In this document: positions 27,509 through 37,107 of the stretch, in pieces
Numbering within the stretch: the stretch's first letter is position 1
How the letters are laid out: every line of letters begins with the position of its first letter
Assembly (NCBI GenBank): GCA_947449315.1
Contig: CANFRC010000003.1
Coordinates: 62,001 to 126,000 of the forward strand
Length of the DNA stretch: 64,000 nt
Direction: 5' to 3'
Source: Bacteroidota bacterium
GTDB lineage: Bacteria > Bacteroidota > Bacteroidia > 2-12-FULL-35-15
The notes under the pieces: model-generated
Told to the model about the DNA's origin: nothing
The model's database searches: none
Seen by the model: the letters and a program-made list of their open reading frames with translations, nothing else
Position numbers and translations under genes: made by a program

Positions 27509-28741
27509 ATGAAAAAAATTGCAGTATTAATTATTCTTTGCTTTACCTTTACCAATCTCATTTTTGCAGGTGGATTTCAGGTTAATTTACAAGGCCAGAA
27601 ACAAACAGCGATGGGGCATGCAGGAACAGGCTTATGCCTGGATAATGCGAGCATATTATTTAATCCGGGAGCTGTTTCATTTTTAGATTCACTGAGAGGA
27701 CTATCCTTTGGAAGCAGTTTTATAATTCCGAGAACGACCTATTTGGATGCTCAAAGCAGATATGTTGCACACACAGAAAATCATACAGGTACCCCCTTTA
27801 CCATTTATGGAAATATCCGATTCAAAAAAGCTCCGAAATTAAGTGTGGCCTTAGGAGTATATACTCCTTTTGGCAGCAAGGTGCAATGGGCAGATGATTG
27901 GAAAGGTCAGTTTTTAATCCGTGAAATTGATCTAAAAACAATTTTTATTCAACCAACAATCTCCTACAAATTATCAAATAAGCTTGGTATTGGGTTAGGG
28001 TTTATTTATGCTACAGGCGATTTCAGTTTACGAAAAGGTGTACCTATCCAGGATTCGTTAGGAAATTATGGTGAAGGCAAACTCAATGGCAAAGCAAGTG
28101 GCTATGGATTTAATGCAGGGATTTACTTTAAAGCCACTGAAAAATTGTCGATCGGTATTGATTATCGTTCTCAGGTAAATGTATCTGTAAAAGGCGGCAG
28201 TGCAGATTTTGTTGTTGCTGATGCAGTAGCCAACTATTTTCCAAGCACCACCTTTTCAACCGAATTAAAACTCCCTCAATATGCTACTCTTGGCTTTGGA
28301 TATGTTTTAAATAGTAAATTAAAATTTGCTCTTGATGTTAATTATGTAGGATGGCAATCTTACGACTCTTTACTGATTGACTTTAAAGATAATACAGATA
28401 AATTAGCCGACATACACTCCGCAAGAATGTATAAACGTGCATTCATTTTCCGACTTGGAACTCAGTATAAACGAAATGACAAATGGACATTCAGAGCAGG
28501 GGCTTATTACGATATGACTCCGGTACAGTCCGGATACTTAACTCCGGAAACTCCGGATAGTGATAAAATAGGCATAACCACTGGAGTATCTTTTAATGTT
28601 ACAAAAAACTTTCATGTTGATGCGTCCTTGTTATATATTGAGGGCATGAAACGGACAGATACTAATATTGAAACTCAATTTACAGGAACCTACAAAACAA
28701 AAGCGGTAGTTCCAGGAGTAAGTATTGAATATATATTTTAG
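27509..28741 (+). CDS. OmpP1/FadL/TodX family outer-membrane transporter
   Basis: The 410-residue protein has a signal peptide (1-20, ending IFAG) and the FadL-family N-terminus GFQVNLQGQKQTAMGHAGTG, followed by LDNASILFNPGAVSFL (the equivalent of the NPA region). Conserved barrel blocks are YTPFGSKVQWADDWKGQF, KLNGKASGYGFNAGIYFKA and IGIDYRSQV, with a C-terminal strand ending in Phe (SIEYIF). Members move long-chain fatty acids or other hydrophobic compounds across the outer membrane. Start is ATG 27509. No terminator is evident before the next gene. Confidence 0.9.
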   Translation: MKKIAVLIILCFTFTNLIFAGGFQVNLQGQKQTAMGHAGTGLCLDNASILFNPGAVSFLDSLRGLSFGSSFIIPRTTYLDAQSRYVAHTENHTGTPFTIYGNIRFKKAPKLSVALGVYTPFGSKVQWADDWKGQFLIREIDLKTIFIQPTISYKLSNKLGIGLGFIYATGDFSLRKGVPIQDSLGNYGEGKLNGKASGYGFNAGIYFKATEKLSIGIDYRSQVNVSVKGGSADFVVADAVANYFPSTTFSTELKLPQYATLGFGYVLNSKLKFALDVNYVGWQSYDSLLIDFKDNTDKLADIHSARMYKRAFIFRLGTQYKRNDKWTFRAGAYYDMTPVQSGYLTPETPDSDKIGITTGVSFNVTKNFHVDASLLYIEGMKRTDTNIETQFTGTYKTKAVVPGVSIEYIF

Positions 28742-28847
28742 TTTTTACAACAAAATAACTTCATGTGATAAATAAAAAATTGCCAATACTTTTTTTATTC
28801 ACTTAGCTTTATTATCTTTAACAAAATCATAATCTAATATCATTCAA

Positions 28848-30173
28848 ATGAAAAAAACTTACTTATTATTTCTTGGAAGTGCTCTCCTTTTGCTTTCTTC
28901 CATTCAGCTGAGCGCGCAATGCGCAAACAATCGTTACCACGATTATATATTTCCATCAGCCCCATCCGTTACTTCGGATGTTGTTTACGGAAGTAATTTA
29001 AAATACAACAATACTACACAATCCTTAAAAATGGATATTTACCAACCAACTGGTCCAGGCGGAGGAGATACCTCTACAAGCCGAGCATTGGTGATTGTGT
29101 GTCACGGTGGAAGTTTTATAGGCGGAAGCAAAACTGGTACAGATGTAGTTCCTTTGTGTAAAGATTTTGCAAGATTGGGATATGTCGCGGCATCTATTGA
29201 ATACCGAATAGGTATGACCAATTTTCCTGTAGGGGCTCATACGGTAGATTCTTCTGATGCAGGAGCAGCTGTAATGCGTGCCGTGCATGATGGACGTGCA
29301 GCAGTTCGCTTTTTCAGAAAAAATGCTGCTGTTGGAGGCAACACATACAAGATTGACACAAACAAGATTTTCTTTGCAGGAGTTTCTGCAGGAGGCTTTG
29401 TAGCATTGCATATTGCGTATATGGATCTGCTAGCTGAATTTCCAAATTATGTTGATACGACAGGAGTTACAGTTGGAAGCACAACCGGACAACCAGGAAT
29501 GCATGGAGGATTAGAAGGTAACAGTGGAAATCCAGGTTACTCTTCAAAAGTGAATGCAATCATTAATATTTGCGGTGCACTAGGTGACACAGCATGGATG
29601 AGTCCTGGTGACACTCCCGTTTTAAGTTTTCATGGTACAAATGACAACACCGTTCCTTATGGTTCTGCACTGATCTATCTTGGTGGTGTTTACCCATTAT
29701 TAAAGGTTGATGGAAGTTCATCCGTTGCGGCGCAAGCAAATAATCTTGGAATTGTAAATTGCATGGAAAGATGGTACGGACAAGATCACGTTCCGGAAGT
29801 AGCTTCTGCTGTTTATTACGATTCTACTATTACAATTAGCCGCAATTTCTTAGAACATTTCACATGCGGCATCCCTCTTAATTGCAGCTATACAGCAACT
29901 CCATCTGTTGGCATCGATGACATTTCAGCGGAAGCTGATTTCAATATCTATCCCAACCCAACCTACAACAATGCAACAATAGACCTTTCTGCATTTAACG
30001 GCAAAGCGGTTGCTATTACCTTATATGATGCTTTAGGACGTCAGGTAAAAAATGTGGAGAACATAAAAAGCTATCAATACACACTCACCAGAGACAATTT
30101 AGTGAATGGTATTTATTTTATGAATATCACTGTTGAAGGAAGACAATACAGTAAGAAAATAATTTTCGAATAG
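28848..30173 (+). CDS. Secreted alpha/beta hydrolase (carboxylesterase-like) with T9SS type A sorting domain
   Basis: This 441-residue protein has a signal peptide (1-23, ending LSAQ) and an esterase/lipase domain. The oxyanion-hole motif VCHGGSFIGG, nucleophile FAGVSAGGFVALH (Ser in GxSxG), acid in HGTNDNTVPYG and His in GQDHVPEV form a complete triad. The last 80 residues are a T9SS type A sorting domain starting IYPNPTYNNA and ending NGIYFMNITVEGRQYSKK. It should be exported by the PorU/PorV system encoded 7 kb away. Substrate is not predictable. A bidirectional terminator follows. Confidence 0.87.
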   Translation: MKKTYLLFLGSALLLLSSIQLSAQCANNRYHDYIFPSAPSVTSDVVYGSNLKYNNTTQSLKMDIYQPTGPGGGDTSTSRALVIVCHGGSFIGGSKTGTDVVPLCKDFARLGYVAASIEYRIGMTNFPVGAHTVDSSDAGAAVMRAVHDGRAAVRFFRKNAAVGGNTYKIDTNKIFFAGVSAGGFVALHIAYMDLLAEFPNYVDTTGVTVGSTTGQPGMHGGLEGNSGNPGYSSKVNAIINICGALGDTAWMSPGDTPVLSFHGTNDNTVPYGSALIYLGGVYPLLKVDGSSSVAAQANNLGIVNCMERWYGQDHVPEVASAVYYDSTITISRNFLEHFTCGIPLNCSYTATPSVGIDDISAEADFNIYPNPTYNNATIDLSAFNGKAVAITLYDALGRQVKNVENIKSYQYTLTRDNLVNGIYFMNITVEGRQYSKKIIFE

Positions 30174-30206
30174 TACTTTTTTTATATTCGAAATATCAAA
30201 TCTATT

Positions 30207-30249
30207 CAAAACAAATCCCCGTTGCAGAAATGTAACGGGGATTTGTTTT
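30207..30249. terminator. Bidirectional intrinsic terminator
   Basis: Stem ACAAATCCCCGTT / AACGGGGATTTGT with A- and T-rich flanks, between the converging esterase and ldcA genes. Confidence 0.92.
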
Positions 30250-30262
30250 AATGTCCGATTTT

Positions 30263-31156
30263 CTAAATTAAAATAGTGGCAGCGTCATTCACTGACAATT
30301 CCATCTGCTTCCCTAAAATCAAAGCAAGATTTCTATCAATATGTCCGGCAGGAAAATTAAAACAAATGGGATACTTAAATTCTTTCACAGCTTCTAAAAT
30401 TATCTCTTCAGCCGTTTTACCAAAAGGGATTGCGTTGTCTTTCATATCTGTCATTCCGCCTATAACCAAACCAGCCAAATGATCTAATTTTCCGGAACGT
30501 TTTAAATGTATCATCATTCTATCTATATGATATAAATATTCATCCAGGTCTTCAAGGAATAAAATTTTTCCAGCTGTATCAATATCAGAAACGCTTCCAG
30601 ATAACGCATATAATAAAGAAAGGTTTCCTCCAACTAATTCGCCTTTCGCAAACCCTTTCCTATTTAATGAATGTGCTTGAACTTCATAATGCAAAGCCTC
30701 GCCAAACAGGGCTTTTCTGAGTGTTTCTGTAGACTCACTATTTTTATTAATATTCAATAGCATCTTTGCATGCAATGTTTGAATTCCCAATTGATGGATA
30801 TGAGAATGTAAAACAGTAACATCGCTGAAACCGATCATCCATTTGGGATGTTGTTTAAATTTTGTGAAATCAATTTTATCGATTATGCGCATTGTTCCGT
30901 AACCACCACGAGCACAAATAACCGCCTTTATTGATTCGTCATCAAACATCATTTGCAGGTCGTATGCACGCTCCGAATCAGAACCTGCATATTGATTTTC
31001 CTGGTTAAATAGGTTTGAACCCAAGACTACTTCCAGGCCCCAACCAGTAAGCAGTTCGATAGCAGGCTGCAGTTCATCTTTACTCACTTTTCGAGCAGAA
31101 GCAATAATGGCTATTTTATCGCCTTTAGTTAAAAAAGCTGGTTGTATTAAATTCAT
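30263..31156 (-). CDS. ldcA: LD-carboxypeptidase (peptidase S66)
   Basis: The 297-residue enzyme belongs to the S66 family, which removes the terminal D-Ala from murein tetrapeptides during peptidoglycan recycling. The likely catalytic residues are Ser in MIGFSDVTVLH (about residue 111), Glu in LFLEDLDEYLYH (about 201) and His in FPAGHIDRNL (about 276). The family block CARGGYGTMRI is present. No signal peptide is seen, as expected for a cytoplasmic enzyme. Start is ATG 31156; it is divergent from the truncated hemoglobin gene with only 52 bp between them. Confidence 0.92.
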   Translation of the reverse strand: MNLIQPAFLTKGDKIAIIASARKVSKDELQPAIELLTGWGLEVVLGSNLFNQENQYAGSDSERAYDLQMMFDDESIKAVICARGGYGTMRIIDKIDFTKFKQHPKWMIGFSDVTVLHSHIHQLGIQTLHAKMLLNINKNSESTETLRKALFGEALHYEVQAHSLNRKGFAKGELVGGNLSLLYALSGSVSDIDTAGKILFLEDLDEYLYHIDRMMIHLKRSGKLDHLAGLVIGGMTDMKDNAIPFGKTAEEIILEAVKEFKYPICFNFPAGHIDRNLALILGKQMELSVNDAATILI

Positions 31157-31208
31157 TTTTTATACTTTAATTATCACAAAAGTAATCGGATATTTGTAAA
31201 AAGTCACC

Positions 31209-31562
31209 ATGACAAAAAACGATATCCTTTCGCCTGCAGATGTAACAAAGCTACTAAAAACTTTTTATGATAAACTACTCGTTAGCTCTATTAAGCACCA
31301 TTTTATAAATTTGAATTTGGAGGCGCATTTACCACGTGTTGAAAGTTTTTGGAATGCTACTTTATTTCCTGATCATTCTTATGGTACCAATTTGATGGAA
31401 CAGCACATGCACTTACCATTAAAAAAGGATGATTTTAAGATCTGGCAGCGCCTATTATGGGAGAGTGCTGACGAGCATTTTTCTGGAGCAAACACTGAAA
31501 CAGTAAAAAACAGGGCCGCCAGCATCGCATATATTATGCAAAAGAAGTTACTCAAAGATTAA
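31209..31562 (+). CDS. Group III truncated hemoglobin
   Basis: This is a short globin of 117 residues. The segment LPRVESFWNATLF (about 37-49) and HMHLPLKKDDFKIW (about 65-78, containing the likely proximal His) match group III truncated hemoglobins, which bind O2, NO or CO through heme. Length is near the lower end of the group. It lies 48 bp before metG on the same strand and may share its transcript, though a TATTTTTG -7-like box at 31568-31575 could give metG its own start. Confidence 0.85.
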   Translation: MTKNDILSPADVTKLLKTFYDKLLVSSIKHHFINLNLEAHLPRVESFWNATLFPDHSYGTNLMEQHMHLPLKKDDFKIWQRLLWESADEHFSGANTETVKNRAASIAYIMQKKLLKD

Positions 31563-31610
31563 TTCGTATTTTTGTTTTGCCTGTTAGGCAGAACATTATT
31601 AATAGATTTT

Positions 31611-33644
31611 ATGAAATTTAAAAGACATACCGTTACCGCAGCACTACCATATGCAAATGGCCCTGTTCATATTGGGCATTTGGCTGGTTGTTACTTACCT
31701 GCTGATATATACGTTCGTTATTTGCGCTCCAAAGGAGAAGATGTAAAATTCATTTGCGGATCTGATGAACATGGAGTCCCTATTACTATCAAGGCAAAAA
31801 AAGAAGGCATTACACCGCAACAGGTCGTAGATAAATACCATAAAATGATGGGTGACGCATTCAAAGAATTCGGAGTATCATTTGATATTTATTCACGTAC
31901 ATCTTCAAAAACACATCACGAAACAGCTTCAGCGTTCTTTAAAACATTGTATGACAAAAAAGTATTTGTTGAAGAAGTGACGGAGCAATATTTTGATGAA
32001 AAAGCAAATCAGTTTTTAGCAGACAGATACATTGTAGGAACATGTCCGAAATGCAGCAACGAAAATGCATACGGAGATCAATGTGAAAAATGTGGAAGTA
32101 CATTAAACGCCACCGACCTTATTAACCCAAAATCGACGTTATCAGGTGAGAAGCCCGTTTTAAAAAACACAAAAAATTGGTTCTTGCCTTTGGATAAAAT
32201 GCAACCGCAAATTGAATCGTTCATTGATTCACATAAGGATTGGAAAACCAATGTTTATGGACAATGTAAAAGCTGGTTAAACGCAGGTTTGCAACCACGT
32301 GCAATGACACGCGACTTGGATTGGGGCGTAAAGGTTCCAGTGGAAGGTGCAGAAGGAAAAGTATTGTATGTTTGGTTTGATGCTCCTATCGGATATATTT
32401 CCGCAACAAAAGACTTAACAAAAGATTGGGAATTATATTGGAAAGATAAAGAAACAAAATTGGTCCACTTTATCGGAAAAGATAATATTGTCTTTCATTG
32501 TATCATTTTCCCTGCTATGTTGATGGCAGAAGGTTCTTTCATCTTACCAGAAAACGTACCAGCGAATGAATTTTTAAATTTAGAAGGAGATAAAATTTCA
32601 ACATCACGTAACTGGGCTGTTTGGTTGCATGAATACCTATTAGAGTTTAAGGACAAACAAGACGTTTTGCGTTACACATTGTGTGCAAATGCTCCTGAGA
32701 CAAAAGATAACGACTTTACTTGGAAAGATTTTCAAGCAAAAAACAACAATGAATTAGTTGCCATTCTTGGAAATTTCATCAATCGAACACTCGTATTGAC
32801 TCATAAATATTACGATGGGAAAGTGCCGGTTGCAGCAGAATACACAAAATCAGATATTTTATTACTAGAAGAAATAAGCAAATTCCCTGCAAAAATTGCT
32901 GCAAGCATTGAACACTATCGTTTCCGAGAGGCACTCGGTGAATTAATGAATCTTGCTCGCTTAGGAAATAAATATTTAGCGGACAATGAACCGTGGATAC
33001 TTATCAAAACAGATGAGAAAAGAGTACAGACGATCATGAATCTATCATTGCAAATCTCGGCGAACCTTTCCGTATTGATGGAACCATTCCTACCATTTAC
33101 ATCGGCAAAATTGGGCAATATGCTGAATTTAAACGCTGGATTTAAATGGAATGACGCAACACGTACCGACCTTTTATTAGCCGGCCATCAGATCAGTACT
33201 GCTGCTTTATTATTCGAAAAAGTAGAAGACGAAACAATTGTCGCACAAGTTCAAAAATTAGCAAATTCTAAAATGATGAATGAAGTGGAGAATACAGCCA
33301 TAGAACCAGCAAAACCTGAAACTTCATTTGATGATTTCAGCAAAATGGACATTCGTATTGGTACAATTATAGTAGCAGAAAAAGTCCCTAAAACGGATAA
33401 GCTCCTAAAACTTCTTATCGATACAGGTATTGACAAGAGAACTGTTGTTTCTGGTATAGCAGGTTCTTATAAACCGGAAGATATTATCGGACAACAAGTT
33501 TCAATTCTCGTGAATCTTGCTCCCAGAAAAATCAAAGGAATTGAAAGTCAAGGCATGATATTAATGGCGGAAAACAGTAAAGGGGAATTAAGTTTTGTAG
33601 CTCCTACCAGAGCTGATATGGAAAATGGCGGGGCAGTGAAGTAA
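31611..33644 (+). CDS. metG: Methionine--tRNA ligase with C-terminal tRNA-binding domain
   Basis: MetG (677 residues) charges tRNA-Met. The HIGH motif is in [13 protein letters not shown] (about residues 12-24), a zinc-binding knuckle is at [18 protein letters not shown], and the KMSKS loop reads DKISTSRNW. The anticodon-binding helical domain follows. The last 110 residues are an EMAP/Trbp111-like OB-fold ([34 protein letters not shown]). I start at ATG 31611, where [14 protein letters not shown] matches the family; the upstream in-frame ATG at 31572 would add 13 unlikely residues. Confidence 0.97.
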   Translation: MKFKRHTVTAALPYANGPVHIGHLAGCYLPADIYVRYLRSKGEDVKFICGSDEHGVPITIKAKKEGITPQQVVDKYHKMMGDAFKEFGVSFDIYSRTSSKTHHETASAFFKTLYDKKVFVEEVTEQYFDEKANQFLADRYIVGTCPKCSNENAYGDQCEKCGSTLNATDLINPKSTLSGEKPVLKNTKNWFLPLDKMQPQIESFIDSHKDWKTNVYGQCKSWLNAGLQPRAMTRDLDWGVKVPVEGAEGKVLYVWFDAPIGYISATKDLTKDWELYWKDKETKLVHFIGKDNIVFHCIIFPAMLMAEGSFILPENVPANEFLNLEGDKISTSRNWAVWLHEYLLEFKDKQDVLRYTLCANAPETKDNDFTWKDFQAKNNNELVAILGNFINRTLVLTHKYYDGKVPVAAEYTKSDILLLEEISKFPAKIAASIEHYRFREALGELMNLARLGNKYLADNEPWILIKTDEKRVQTIMNLSLQISANLSVLMEPFLPFTSAKLGNMLNLNAGFKWNDATRTDLLLAGHQISTAALLFEKVEDETIVAQVQKLANSKMMNEVENTAIEPAKPETSFDDFSKMDIRIGTIIVAEKVPKTDKLLKLLIDTGIDKRTVVSGIAGSYKPEDIIGQQVSILVNLAPRKIKGIESQGMILMAENSKGELSFVAPTRADMENGGAVK

Positions 33645-33719
33645 ATTTCTAAAAAAATCATATCTTTATAATTGCATTCAGGAATGTTTCTTGGGTGCAA
33701 TTTTTATTTCCTACTCATC

Positions 33720-35876
33720 ATGAAAAAAATCACGCTTTTTATTTTTGGATCGTTTGTTTTAGGGCACTTGAGCTCAGCACAAACAAAACTATTAACAATG
33801 GAAGAAGCTGTTGTAAAGCAGCGTTCGACACTTGCCCCTGCAAAACTAAAACAATTAATGTGGGTGAAAGGAAGTGATAACTATTCTTTTGTAACATCCA
33901 ACGAAACACAGGAAGTGTTAGTAACATCAGGTACGAAAAATAATTCGCTGACCACAATCGTATCATTATCAAAACTAAACGAAGCGCTTACAGAAGCCGG
34001 ACAAAAAACTATACAATCATTCCCTTCCATTCAATGGAAAAATGAAAAACAATTTACATTTGAAGCTGATTCAAAAAAGTTCAGTTACGATGCGGGGACA
34101 AAAAAGATTCATGTGGATGTAGTCCTTGACATGAATGAAGAGGCTGAAAATAAAGACGTTTCGGACAAAACAAATTACATTGCTTATACAGTTAATAACA
34201 ACCTCTTTATTTTCGATGGCAAAAACAATTTAATTGTTACCAACGATGCAGATGAAAATATTGTGAATGGGAAATCGGTTCACCGCGAAGAATTTGGAAT
34301 TGTAAAGGGTACCTTTTGGTCGCCAACCGGAAATCTGCTTGCTTTCTACAAAATGGATCAAACAATGGTTACTGATTACCCGATCATTGACTGGAGCGCT
34401 CGTCCGGCAAAGAACAACACGATTAAATATCCATTTGCAGGAGATAAAAGCCATGAAGTTACCGTTGGTATTTACAACGTAAACACTGGCAAAACTGTTT
34501 TCCTAAAAACAGGAGAACCAAAAGATCAATATCTGACAAACATAGCATGGAGCCCAGACGAACAACATGTATTTATTGCTGTTTTAAATCGTGATCAGAA
34601 TGACGTGAAATTAAATTCATACAATACTTTAACAGGTCTGTTTGAAAAAACTATTCTGGAAGAGAAAAATAACAAATATGTTCATCCGATGCACCCGATG
34701 GTATTTTTGACGAACAATCCAAATCAATTTATCTGGCAATCGGAACGCGATGGGTTCAACCATTTATATTTATATTCCATCGATGGGAAACTGATAACTC
34801 AATTAACAAAAGGAAATTGGATGGTAACCGACTTCGCTGGCTTTGATCAAAAATGTAAAACAGCATTTTATACTTCCACAACGGAAAGCGGCATCACAAG
34901 AAATTTTTACAGTGTTGATCTGAAAACAGGTGTATCAACTCGCATTACATCCGGTGATGGAACACATACAGGAATGCTATCATCGAACAAAAACTACATC
35001 ATCGATAATTTTCAAAGCACGACCACTCCAAGAGAAACTTCGATTTATTCAATAAATGGAAAAAAAATAAAAATAATAAAACAAGCAGAAAACCCATTGA
35101 AAGATTTTAAGCTTGGAGAGATGACATTATTAAAATTAAAAAGCGAAAATGGGGATGACTTATTTTGCAGAATCTATAAACCAATCGATTTCGATTCCAC
35201 AAAAAAGTATCCGGTGATAGATTATTTATATAATGGCCCAGGAGTGCAACTCATCAATAACACTTGGAATGGCGGTGGTGACCTATGGTTTCAATACATG
35301 GCTGAACATGGTTATGTGGTGTTCACAATGGATGGCAGAGGAAGTACCAATCGTGGGTTGGCCTTTGAGCAAGTTACCTTCCAGCACTTAGGAACAATAG
35401 AGATGAAAGACCAGATGGTAGGCGTCAACTATTTAAAAAGTTTAAAATATGTTGATGGAAATAGGATGGGATTATTTGGCTGGAGTTACGGTGGATTTAT
35501 GACAACAAGTATCATGACACGCTACCCTGATGTGTTTAAAGCTGCAGTGGCAGGCGGTCCGGTAATCGACTGGAGTTATTATGAAGTTATGTATACCGAA
35601 CGTTATATGGATACACCACAAACGAATCCGAAAGGATACGAAGAAGCAAAAGTATCGAACTATGTAAGTAATTTAAAAGGAAAATTACTGATCATTCATG
35701 GTGCACAAGACAATGTGGTTGTTTGGCAAAACAGCATTAATTTCATAAAAACGTGTGTTGATAAAGGAAAACAGGTAGATTATTTTGTTTATCCTGGACA
35801 TGAGCACAATGTATTGGGAAAAGACAGAGAACACCTTTACCAAAAAGTAACAGATTACTTCATGCAGAATTTATAG
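33720..35876 (+). CDS. Dipeptidyl peptidase IV-type S9 family peptidase
   Basis: This 718-residue exported serine peptidase has a signal peptide (1-19), an N-terminal beta-propeller of the DPPIV_N type (about 40-480, with the EEFGIVKGTFWSPTG and WMVTDFAGFD blades), and a C-terminal alpha/beta hydrolase domain. The catalytic Ser is in LFGWSYGGFM, Asp in IHGAQDNVV and His in YPGHEHNV, in the order Ser-Asp-His of family S9. Such enzymes cleave Xaa-Pro dipeptides from N-termini in the periplasm or at the cell surface. Start ATG 33720 directly precedes the signal peptide; upstream in-frame ATGs were rejected. No sorting domain is present. Confidence 0.94.
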   Translation: MKKITLFIFGSFVLGHLSSAQTKLLTMEEAVVKQRSTLAPAKLKQLMWVKGSDNYSFVTSNETQEVLVTSGTKNNSLTTIVSLSKLNEALTEAGQKTIQSFPSIQWKNEKQFTFEADSKKFSYDAGTKKIHVDVVLDMNEEAENKDVSDKTNYIAYTVNNNLFIFDGKNNLIVTNDADENIVNGKSVHREEFGIVKGTFWSPTGNLLAFYKMDQTMVTDYPIIDWSARPAKNNTIKYPFAGDKSHEVTVGIYNVNTGKTVFLKTGEPKDQYLTNIAWSPDEQHVFIAVLNRDQNDVKLNSYNTLTGLFEKTILEEKNNKYVHPMHPMVFLTNNPNQFIWQSERDGFNHLYLYSIDGKLITQLTKGNWMVTDFAGFDQKCKTAFYTSTTESGITRNFYSVDLKTGVSTRITSGDGTHTGMLSSNKNYIIDNFQSTTTPRETSIYSINGKKIKIIKQAENPLKDFKLGEMTLLKLKSENGDDLFCRIYKPIDFDSTKKYPVIDYLYNGPGVQLINNTWNGGGDLWFQYMAEHGYVVFTMDGRGSTNRGLAFEQVTFQHLGTIEMKDQMVGVNYLKSLKYVDGNRMGLFGWSYGGFMTTSIMTRYPDVFKAAVAGGPVIDWSYYEVMYTERYMDTPQTNPKGYEEAKVSNYVSNLKGKLLIIHGAQDNVVVWQNSINFIKTCVDKGKQVDYFVYPGHEHNVLGKDREHLYQKVTDYFMQNL

Positions 35877-35888
35877 GCGCTACTCAAT

Positions 35889-35929
35889 AAAAAAAAATGC
35901 ACAGCAAATAATTGCTGTGCATTTTTTTA
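35889..35929. terminator. Bidirectional intrinsic terminator
   Basis: Stem ATGCACAGCAA / TTGCTGTGCAT with long A- and T-runs; it separates the DPP IV gene from the minus-strand tRNA-Arg. Confidence 0.93.
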
Positions 35930-35931
35930 TG

Positions 35932-36003
35932 TGGCTCCGCTCAGAATCGAACTGAGATCAAAAGTTTAGGAAACTTCTATTCTATCCATTGAACTACGGT
36001 GCC
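35932..36003 (-). tRNA. tRNA-Arg (anticodon CCT) with an A4-A69 acceptor mismatch
   Basis: The 72-nt cloverleaf has D stem GTTC/GAAT, anticodon stem GAAGT/ACTTT around loop TTCCTAA (anticodon CCT, decoding AGG), T stem CTCAG/CTGAG with loop TTCGATT, and discriminator A. The acceptor arms GGCACCG and CGGAGCC pair at six of seven positions; position 4 is A opposite A69 (A4 is at 36000). CCA is not encoded. The mismatch is odd for an otherwise standard tRNA and deserves a read-level check. Confidence 0.9.
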
Positions 36004-36039
36004 AGTATGAAAATTAGTACCCATAGGTTAGAATTATGA

Positions 36040-36696
36040 TTATCCTGGAAGTCTGGCGATATTTTTTTCCATCATCGTTAATTGCTTCACAATCTCTTCC
36101 GATTTTGGTTTCAATGCTTTCGCTTTTCTGAAATACTCTTTCCCCACTTTATTTTGTTTTCGTTGGATTTCAATTGAACACAATTGAAGATACACAGCAG
36201 CCATACTTTCTTTATCAGGTATACCTGCCTTAACAGCATCTATCAATGTTAAACGAGCTTCTTTTGTTTTTCCTTGTTTCAACTGAATAAAACCTAATTG
36301 CATAAGATTTGTCCCCTGAACATCCCCCACAATAGATGACTTGGTTTTCAAACTTTTACGAATATTCGTTTCTGCCGTTGTCAAATCATCAGAGGCTAAG
36401 GAAAGATTACTTTGTAACATATAATACCCCGAACGAATTGGCTTTAATAACAAACGGGGGAATTTAATTTTTTTGATATATACCAGTGCTTGATCAACAT
36501 CGCCTTCCGACACCGCTTCCTGAACCAAACGCATTGTTCCCATCATAAAATAAAGAAGCAAAGAAATAAATGCCAAAATGTAACAGATCCATGCAGTGAT
36601 TAAGTCCTTATTCAGAATTTGAGACATAACACCCAAAACAATTAAAAGGATAATAATCGGCAAACGATATAAAATATATAAACGTAAAATTTTCAT
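36040..36696 (-). CDS. Membrane-anchored TPR-like protein of unknown function
   Basis: I do not recognise a named family. The 218-residue product has two hydrophobic segments (about 9-27 and 34-52), then an alpha-helical region (about 65-215) with TPR-like pairs, for example GDVDQALVYIKKI, QLGFIQLKQGKTKEARLTL and KVGKEYFRKAKALKPKSEE. The C-terminal domain should face the cytoplasm and mediate protein contacts. It is the last gene of a minus-strand group trmB-ATL-this gene, 69 bp after the ATL gene. Confidence 0.6.
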   Translation of the reverse strand: MKILRLYILYRLPIIILLIVLGVMSQILNKDLITAWICYILAFISLLLYFMMGTMRLVQEAVSEGDVDQALVYIKKIKFPRLLLKPIRSGYYMLQSNLSLASDDLTTAETNIRKSLKTKSSIVGDVQGTNLMQLGFIQLKQGKTKEARLTLIDAVKAGIPDKESMAAVYLQLCSIEIQRKQNKVGKEYFRKAKALKPKSEEIVKQLTMMEKNIARLPG

Positions 36697-36765
36697 AGGT
36701 AATTAATTTATTTTTATTGTTCAGGATGCAAAAATACCATAAAATAGGTTAAAGCGTATACTTTT

Positions 36766-37104
36766 TCACAATTCCAGCTCTTTCATTGGATCCCAGTAAT
36801 GTTGATCAAAGTTTTTTATCTTGTCTTTTACAACAATTACGCCCTCTTTCCCTAATAATTCTTCCATTAAAAAAGGAGTCGAAAAATGATGTTTCCCCGT
36901 TAATTCACCATTTCTATTGACCACCCGATGTGCTGGCACTTTTTTTTTCTGAGAATGAGACGCATTCATAGCCCAACCCACCATTCGCGAAGAACGCGCA
37001 GTGCCCAAATATTTGGCAATGGCACCATAACTGGTCACTCGTCCTTTCGGAATCAATCTAGCCACCTGAAAGACCATTTGAAAAAAATCTTCGTGTTTTT
37101 CCAT
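36766..37104 (-). CDS. Alkyltransferase-like (ATL) protein, MGMT family with Ala in place of catalytic Cys
   Basis: The 112-residue protein is homologous to the DNA-binding domain of O6-alkylguanine-DNA alkyltransferase: IPKGRVTSYGAIAKYLG (about 18-34), SSRMVGWAMNAS with the arginine finger (about 38-49), and VPAHRVVNRNGEL. In active MGMT the last motif is PCHR; here residue 58 is Ala, so it cannot accept alkyl groups. ATL proteins bind O6-alkylguanine and hand the lesion to nucleotide excision repair. The start is only 3 bp after the trmB stop, so the two are co-transcribed. Confidence 0.88.
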   Translation of the reverse strand: MEKHEDFFQMVFQVARLIPKGRVTSYGAIAKYLGTARSSRMVGWAMNASHSQKKKVPAHRVVNRNGELTGKHHFSTPFLMEELLGKEGVIVVKDKIKNFDQHYWDPMKELEL

Positions 37105-37107
37105 TTG

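Noticed and set aside
30700-30900. LdcA seemed to lack the catalytic serine because GGYGT has Thr
   Set aside because: The nucleophile of the S66 family is in the GFSDVT motif, which is present, as are the Glu and His.
31580-31590. Palindrome GCCT-GTT-AGGC before metG as a regulatory site
   Set aside because: Only four base pairs in the stem and no similar site before other genes.
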